A stretch of 64,000 nucleotides of DNA from a virus. A program made the translations under genes and the position numbers. Shown here one piece after another: positions 59,562 to 64,000 of this stretch (position 1 is its first letter; every line of letters starts with the position of its first letter). The stretch spans positions 1 through 64,000 of the IMG/VR virus record IMGVR_UViG_3300044971_003665; one strand, written 5' to 3'. Under the pieces are notes generated by a model, which saw only the letters and a list, made by a program, of their open reading frames with translations, had not been told where the DNA came from and did no database searches.

Positions 59562-60736
59562 GCTACGGCAGCTCCAAGTCATCCGGTTCAGTCAGCTCAA
59601 GTAGCGGCTCCGGCTCTGGTAGCGGCTCTGGTTCCGGCAGCTCCGGCTGTTGCTGCTGCGGTCCTGCGATCCTGCTTCCGATCGATGTGTATATCACTGG
59701 CGGATACACCGGAACCCCCGGCTACTTACCAGCCAACCTCAGCGACCCTGTTACGGGCGATGGCTGTGAGCCAGTGCTAGCGCCAGTAGGCGCACCAGAG
59801 CAAATCACCACAGTGTTAGGTGCCGGTTCAACGGTAGACGTATACGGCGCGGCGGTCGCCGGAGGAACGGTCACAATGACCATCGCATCTCCATGCGTGG
59901 TATCAAAGGCCAGTCACGGCTACGCCAATAACCGGCGCGTCTCCTTCGAGACCACGGGTTCTTTGCCAACGGGTTTGGCCGCAAATGTAGGGTACTATGT
60001 AAAGAACAAGACGGCAAATACCTTTGAATTATCCGCGACGTTGGGAGGCGCTGCCATAAATACAAGCGGTACACAGTCCGGGACTCACACCATCTTCGAC
60101 CGGCTTTACACGTCGCTTGAAGTGCAGGCCGTAGATGCGTGCGGGATGCTGGTGTTTTCGGGCAACATCGCCGTCACTGCATCAGATCCAGGCCCTTCGG
60201 TAACATCTCTAGCGCACATCGAGGTGACGTACGACGACTGTCGAGCATGGTTGGACGCAGGTTCAGTCTTCGCAGGCGGCGGCATCTGGTGTGACAATGA
60301 GATGGGCTGCACTCCCTGCACGGACTGCGGCGAAGTCATGGTGATTAAATACGAATGGACCGGCGGGTACGACCTGATCACCAGCACTGCGTTTCTGGGT
60401 AACACACTAGGCTGGTATGCTAACGGTATTTCTGCCGCGTATATGCTCTGGCAGGACTTCTCTGTACCATGGACCGGCGGGCACGAGGACTATTACATCA
60501 GCGCCGAGGACGCCCTTACGGCCGGAGCGTGGACCACGTCAACCGTGCTGGACCTCAAGGCGGACTGGTGGTTCAGGAGGGGTTCGACCGCAACCGTGAC
60601 CGTCACATATAACGGCGTCACATCGCCTCCGCTGACCATCACTCCCGGCTTCAACCCGAACATCACGGCCGTGCCTGCCGCAAAGACTGTCGCTACCGTT
60701 ACCGTGTTCGACAACGGGACGTTCACACTGATCTGA
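59558..60736 (+). CDS. Tail fibre or receptor-binding protein candidate
   Basis: 392 residues, ATGA overlap. It starts with a Ser/Gly linker like the one in the preceding protein (SSGSVSSSSGSGSGSG) and four Cys in a row (GCCCCGP at about 30). The rest is beta-rich: PIDVYITGGYTGTPGYLPAN, then LPTGLAANVGYYVKNKTANT, and a C-terminal CTDCGEVMVIKYEWTGGYDL with Ig-like strands (ATVTVTYNGVTSPPLTITPG). Last structural gene before the glycosyltransferases, a usual place for a receptor-binding protein. Confidence 0.5.
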   Translation: MSYGSSKSSGSVSSSSGSGSGSGSGSGSSGCCCCGPAILLPIDVYITGGYTGTPGYLPANLSDPVTGDGCEPVLAPVGAPEQITTVLGAGSTVDVYGAAVAGGTVTMTIASPCVVSKASHGYANNRRVSFETTGSLPTGLAANVGYYVKNKTANTFELSATLGGAAINTSGTQSGTHTIFDRLYTSLEVQAVDACGMLVFSGNIAVTASDPGPSVTSLAHIEVTYDDCRAWLDAGSVFAGGGIWCDNEMGCTPCTDCGEVMVIKYEWTGGYDLITSTAFLGNTLGWYANGISAAYMLWQDFSVPWTGGHEDYYISAEDALTAGAWTTSTVLDLKADWWFRRGSTATVTVTYNGVTSPPLTITPGFNPNITAVPAAKTVATVTVFDNGTFTLI

Positions 60737-60896
60737 TGCTGCGTGCTGCGGACCAACCGGAAGCCGGGAGAGGACTGCGAAATCGCTTGCGCTGTCGCCC
60801 GAATTGCAAAAGCATCCACGGCGCTGAATGACGTTCGCGTTGACGACACCCGCGGCACGCAGCAGTGTAAATCAACAGCAGACACCCATACAGAGC
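60737..60896 (+). other. Intergenic gap between fibre and glycosyltransferase genes
   Basis: About 160 bases. No convincing hairpin or promoter is seen. The frame of the following gene extends back to an ATG at 60828 inside this gap. The DNA from 60737 reads as GC-rich with no repeat. Confidence 0.4.
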
Positions 60897-61664
60897 ATGA
60901 GCCTAAAACCTAGCACAAAGGGCAGACCGCACAGCAAGAACGGCGCGACGGTCAGCCTCGCGGAGGCGCCGCAGCCGGTGATCGCCGCGCCCGCGAAGCT
61001 GACCGACTGGTTCGACCGCGTGTTCGTAATCAACTGCCAGCACCGGCCCGACCGCCTGGCGGAATTCAAGGAAGAGATCACGAGCAAGGGGCTCGCGGAT
61101 ATCGACAAGATCACCGTCTACCCGGCGATCATCGGAGACTACACGTCGCACCCTGCCGGGTGGGGCGGCGGCCGCGGAGCTTGGGGTTGCCTGCAGAGCC
61201 ACAGGCGCATATGCGAGGACCTGATGCACATCCGGGACGAGCGCGAGGCGCTGACCTGGGGCAGCGCCCTGATCCTGGAGGACGACGTGTTCTTCCTGGA
61301 CAACGCGCTGGAGGATCTCAAACGCTTCATGACGAGCGTGCCTGCCGATTGGGGCCAGATCTACCTGGGCGGGCAGCACAGGAGACCGATCGGCAAGACG
61401 CCAAACCCGGATGTCATCGTCGGCAAGTCGGTGAACAGGACGCACGCTTATGCAGTCAGCGCCGCCTACATCCAGAAGATCTACAACCACGTGTCCTACA
61501 TGCCGGATTACGTCGGCACGAACAAGCACATCGACCACCAGCTGGAGTTGGCGCATCAGCGCGCGGACTGGCCAGTCTACTGCCCTGCGAAATGGATTTG
61601 CGGGCAACGTGCCAACACCTCCAACGTGAGTGGAAAAAAACTGGAGGCGATGACATGGCAGTAG
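60897..61664 (+). CDS. Glycosyltransferase family 25-like (LPS-type)
   Basis: 255 residues from the ATG at 60897; an ATG at 60828 would add 23 residues of low similarity. Pattern of family 25: DRVFVINCQHRPDRLAEFKE at the start, GAWGCLQSHRRICEDLM (the 'gclgcalSH' motif), ALILEDDVFFLD (DxD-like acid motif) and AYAVSAAYIQKIYNHV near the end. Such enzymes add hexoses to lipooligosaccharide; in phages they may modify host surface sugars or virion proteins. It overlaps the next gene's start by 10 bases. Confidence 0.75.
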   Translation: MSLKPSTKGRPHSKNGATVSLAEAPQPVIAAPAKLTDWFDRVFVINCQHRPDRLAEFKEEITSKGLADIDKITVYPAIIGDYTSHPAGWGGGRGAWGCLQSHRRICEDLMHIRDEREALTWGSALILEDDVFFLDNALEDLKRFMTSVPADWGQIYLGGQHRRPIGKTPNPDVIVGKSVNRTHAYAVSAAYIQKIYNHVSYMPDYVGTNKHIDHQLELAHQRADWPVYCPAKWICGQRANTSNVSGKKLEAMTWQ

Positions 61665-62983
61665 ATCAATTCGCTACGACTACACTGATCGATTATCACA
61701 GCAAAGCAGGTTACGATCTCAGGCGCGGCGTGCGAGAATCTGCTGTGTCATATACCTTGGAAGATTTGCAGGTGTTCTATCACATAGCGTGTATGGGTAA
61801 CTGGAAAGAAGTTGTAACGGAACAGATGGCGCACTTGACAGCCGCCGGGTTAGGCAGGCCGAAGTCTTTCGTGCTGGGGACGTCTGATGATGTTGCGTGG
61901 CTTCGTCAATTCGATCTCGATATCGTTGGTAGCGCTCCCGACTTCCATAATTACGAAACTCCTACATTGGCTGCGCTGGATGTGTGGTGCGAAGAGCATC
62001 CGTCCGGTGTCGTGATGTATCTACACACGAAAGGTGTTAGTGCGCCGCACGATTCCTGCAAAGGCGCTTGGCGTCGCGTGATGATGCATTACATCGTTAC
62101 CGGATGGCAGCACAACCTACAGCTTCTCCAATCGGCGGATATGGTCGGCGTGAACTGGCAGCACAATCCACAGCATCCGCACTACAGTGGTAATTTCTGG
62201 ATGGCGAGAGCGGACTGGATTAACAGCCTTGATTCTGTGTCGAGTTACAGAGAGCGCGGAGGACCTCACATAGCCGGCAATCCATGGGCGCGCATGCACG
62301 CAGAACTGTGGTTAGGTAGCAAGCCGTGGCATCACATGGTCAGTCTACTGTGTGAAAACGAAAATTTCTGGAGCGGTTCACGCGTGCACACGCATTGGAA
62401 CAACATCAAAGGCGAGTTGGCACCTCATATCAAACAACCCGCAGACACCACCCTGCGCGTGACACTTCTGACCTTCTGTAGTCGTCCGCAGTTGCTACCT
62501 TGCGTAGCTGCTTCAGTTACTAGCGCGCAGGTTCCGGACGGTGTGGATCTGCGGTGGCTGGTCAAAATGAACAGACCCGAGAGAATGCAGTTTTGCGACC
62601 ACCTTCGTATATGGGACGACACACTCCGCAGCCTCAGTAAGACCTGGGTGCTGATACTGTCAGACGACAATCTGCTTCACCCGGAATTTGTGTCTAGCCT
62701 CGTTGCTCACGTAAGAGAGAATCCCGTGGTCAAGATGATTCACTTTCGACAGGAAGTGAATCATGGTCACTTTCGCGCGGCTGGGTTAAGCCATCTTACA
62801 GGAGGGCACGTCGACGGAGGACAAATTGCATTTGATGCGGACTACTACAATTCTTTCGGATGGTCCTACTCTGAGTTTGGTGAGGAGGGAAATCTTTTTC
62901 GACGCATACACGATGCAGATCCGACAGTGTGCTCTTTTGTTGACAAGGCGCTCACGTATCATGATCGTATTAGGTGGTTGTGA
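61655..62983 (+). CDS. Two-domain glycosyltransferase
   Basis: 442 residues from an ATG at 61655 (an upstream frame through the previous gene is a shadow). The first domain (about 30-250) has MYLHTKGVSAPHDSCKGAWR and HYIVTGWQHNLQLL, resembling surface-polysaccharide sugar transferases with the 'yiHtKg' motif. The second (about 265-442) starts RVTLLTFCSRPQLLPCVAAS and has LILSDDNLLHPEFVSSL, a GT-A-like DD motif with a family 2 layout. GC content is lower than in the structural genes. Probably builds or modifies a glycan with the neighbouring family 25 enzyme. Confidence 0.6.
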   Translation: MAVDQFATTTLIDYHSKAGYDLRRGVRESAVSYTLEDLQVFYHIACMGNWKEVVTEQMAHLTAAGLGRPKSFVLGTSDDVAWLRQFDLDIVGSAPDFHNYETPTLAALDVWCEEHPSGVVMYLHTKGVSAPHDSCKGAWRRVMMHYIVTGWQHNLQLLQSADMVGVNWQHNPQHPHYSGNFWMARADWINSLDSVSSYRERGGPHIAGNPWARMHAELWLGSKPWHHMVSLLCENENFWSGSRVHTHWNNIKGELAPHIKQPADTTLRVTLLTFCSRPQLLPCVAASVTSAQVPDGVDLRWLVKMNRPERMQFCDHLRIWDDTLRSLSKTWVLILSDDNLLHPEFVSSLVAHVRENPVVKMIHFRQEVNHGHFRAAGLSHLTGGHVDGGQIAFDADYYNSFGWSYSEFGEEGNLFRRIHDADPTVCSFVDKALTYHDRIRWL

Positions 62984-63026
62984 CTGCTCCTTTACCAATA
63001 ATGCGTAATATAAAGACCTGAACACG

Positions 63027-63635
63027 ATGGACAAAGCAAACTACATACACCCGACCGCTGTGATCGGCGATGGTGTGAAATTGGGTCACGGTAATTACGT
63101 TGGCGCTTTTTGTTATATCACCGGAGATACCTTGATTGGTCACAACAACAGATTTGAAGCCTTTTGTTCTGTCGGCACCGAGCCAGAACACAAGGCTTAT
63201 TTTGGCAAGCCCAACAAAGGGGTCATCATAGGAGATGACAACATCTTTAGAGAGTATGTGACTATAAACGCGGGTTGTGAAAAACCAACAAAGCTGATGG
63301 ATCACATACTCATGCTTAAAGCCAGCCACGTAGGGCATGACTCAACAATAATGAGTAATGCCATACTGTCGTGTAATGTCATAATAGCCGGGCACTCCAT
63401 GATCGGGCGTTACGTTAATATGGGAATTGGTAGCATGTGTCACCAATACTCAAGGATAGGCAGCGGGAGTATGATAGGAATGGGTACTGTCATCACCAAA
63501 AAGGTGAACCCAAAATGCTTCGGTTTGTATGTTGGGACACCGCCGCGATGCCTGAAGGAGAACACGCATTTGAAAAAGCAATTCACAGAAGAAGACATAA
63601 GAAGAATATGTGAGGAATTTGAAAGTTTAACATAA
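63027..63635 (+). CDS. LpxA-like left-handed beta-helix acyltransferase
   Basis: 202 residues. Hexapeptide repeats of the left-handed beta-helix run from IHPTAVIGDGVKLGHGNYVG to GSGSMIGMGTVITKKV. The order of segments follows LpxA: AFCYITGDTLIG, FCSVGTEPEHKAYFGKP, IIGDDNIFREYVTINAG, then ASHVGHDSTIMSN. His101 and His104 correspond to LpxA His122 and the catalytic His125. It is shorter than LpxA (about 262 residues) and lacks most of the C-terminal helical domain. The gene is clearly AT-richer than its neighbours, which suggests recent gain. It may acylate a nucleotide-sugar for surface glycan change. Confidence 0.75.
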   Translation: MDKANYIHPTAVIGDGVKLGHGNYVGAFCYITGDTLIGHNNRFEAFCSVGTEPEHKAYFGKPNKGVIIGDDNIFREYVTINAGCEKPTKLMDHILMLKASHVGHDSTIMSNAILSCNVIIAGHSMIGRYVNMGIGSMCHQYSRIGSGSMIGMGTVITKKVNPKCFGLYVGTPPRCLKENTHLKKQFTEEDIRRICEEFESLT

Positions 63636-63664
63636 AGAGCTCTAGTCGCTGGTCATAATCGTGC

Positions 63665-63692
63665 TTGCGTCGCTCCGCGCATCCGGTAAATC
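63665..63692 (+). promoter_or_regulatory. Promoter with leaderless start for the last gene
   Basis: TTGCGT at 63665-63670, 16-base spacer, TAAATC at 63687-63692, then 7 bases to the ATG at 63700. Confidence 0.45.
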
Positions 63693-63699
63693 TTTCCCC

Positions 63700-64000
63700 A
63701 TGCTCACCATCGTCTTCATTCTGTTCCTCGTCGCCGGCTGGACCGCCGCCTGGCTCCACTGGTTCTTCAAGGGCGAGCTGCGTCACGCGCTGTTCGCCTA
63801 CGTGTTTCCGAAATCGTGGCGCGCGGACCGGACGCGCGAGGACATCCTGACGCTCAACACGGAGGACTTCGAGATGTTCCTGGCGGCCGAGTCCAACGCC
63901 CCCGGGTTCATTCGTGGCGTCCTCGGATGTCCAGGCTGCCTGTCCGCGCATGTCGCCGCGGTCGGGACGCTGTTCGGCGTCGCCGGTTTCTTCTTGCCAA
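63700..64000 (+). CDS. Membrane protein, DUF1360-like, 3' end outside window
   Basis: At least 100 residues, open to the right edge. The N-terminus MLTIVFILFLVAGWTAAWLH is a membrane segment, then a charged loop (YVFPKSWRADRTREDILTLN), then GCPGCLSAHVAAVGTLFGVA with a C-x2-C pair at the start of a second membrane segment, a pattern seen in small phage membrane proteins of the DUF1360 type. It has its own promoter-like element. Role unknown. Confidence 0.5.
   Translation, partial: MLTIVFILFLVAGWTAAWLHWFFKGELRHALFAYVFPKSWRADRTREDILTLNTEDFEMFLAAESNAPGFIRGVLGCPGCLSAHVAAVGTLFGVAGFFLP

Noticed and set aside
61160-61654. Upstream extension of the two-domain glycosyltransferase
   Set aside because: It lies fully within the family 25 gene in another frame and its translation is Arg/Gly/His-rich without domain features.
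1-64000. tRNA genes or insertion sequences
   Set aside because: No cloverleaf-like segment with a T-loop sequence and no transposase-like protein was recognised by eye; intergenic gaps are mostly under 100 bases.

Overview
The window is a 64 kb stretch of a large tailed bacteriophage with a contractile tail (myovirus type). All genes but one lie on the plus strand, are packed tightly, and often overlap by 4 bases (ATGA, GTGA, TTGA). The DNA is GC-rich, apart from an AT-richer patch at about 63.0-63.6 kb. Almost no gene has a Shine-Dalgarno sequence. Instead, start codons either sit 6-9 bases after a sigma70-like -10 box (probable leaderless mRNAs) or follow A/C-rich leaders. Together with a lipoprotein spanin candidate and an LpxA-like gene, this suggests a Gram-negative host from a group that relies little on Shine-Dalgarno initiation. 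The host cannot be named from the sequence. No portal or terminase was recognised here.

Layout. 1-4 kb: end of a tail-fibre gene and a long repeat-built fibre. 4-7.3 kb: PAS-like protein and lysis cassette (spanin-like pair, holin-like proteins, amidase). 7.3-20.5 kb: four giant proteins of 'polyvalent' type carrying ADP-ribosyltransferase-like folds, five HExxH zincin motifs, a pyrophosphatase-like domain, a zinc ribbon and a GT-B glycosyltransferase-like domain, with small genes between. 20.5-22.6 kb: small proteins and a divergent MarR-like regulator. 22.7-24.6 kb: an isolated C-terminal half of an RNA polymerase beta-prime subunit. 24.6-33.9 kb: glycine-rich membrane-active or internal virion proteins. 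34-38.7 kb: prohead protease, scaffold, decoration protein and major capsid protein. 38.8-42.5 kb: neck and connector genes. 42.5-60.7 kb: sheath, tube, spike, tail chaperones with a -1 frameshift, tape measure, baseplate and fibres. 60.9-64 kb: glycosyltransferases, LpxA-like acyltransferase and a membrane protein.

The most interesting pattern is a short peptide, hydrophobic-x-K-[S/A/Q/E]-A, that recurs in nearly every presumed virion protein. In the giant proteins it falls between the recognisable domains, so that each zincin or enzyme domain sits in its own segment. Several short virion proteins also share an N-terminal T-P-F-A tag just before such a site. I infer that the giant proteins are polyproteins packed into the head, cut by the prohead protease encoded at 34 kb, and injected as a set of host-modifying enzymes. 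This is an inference from sequence and needs virion proteomics.
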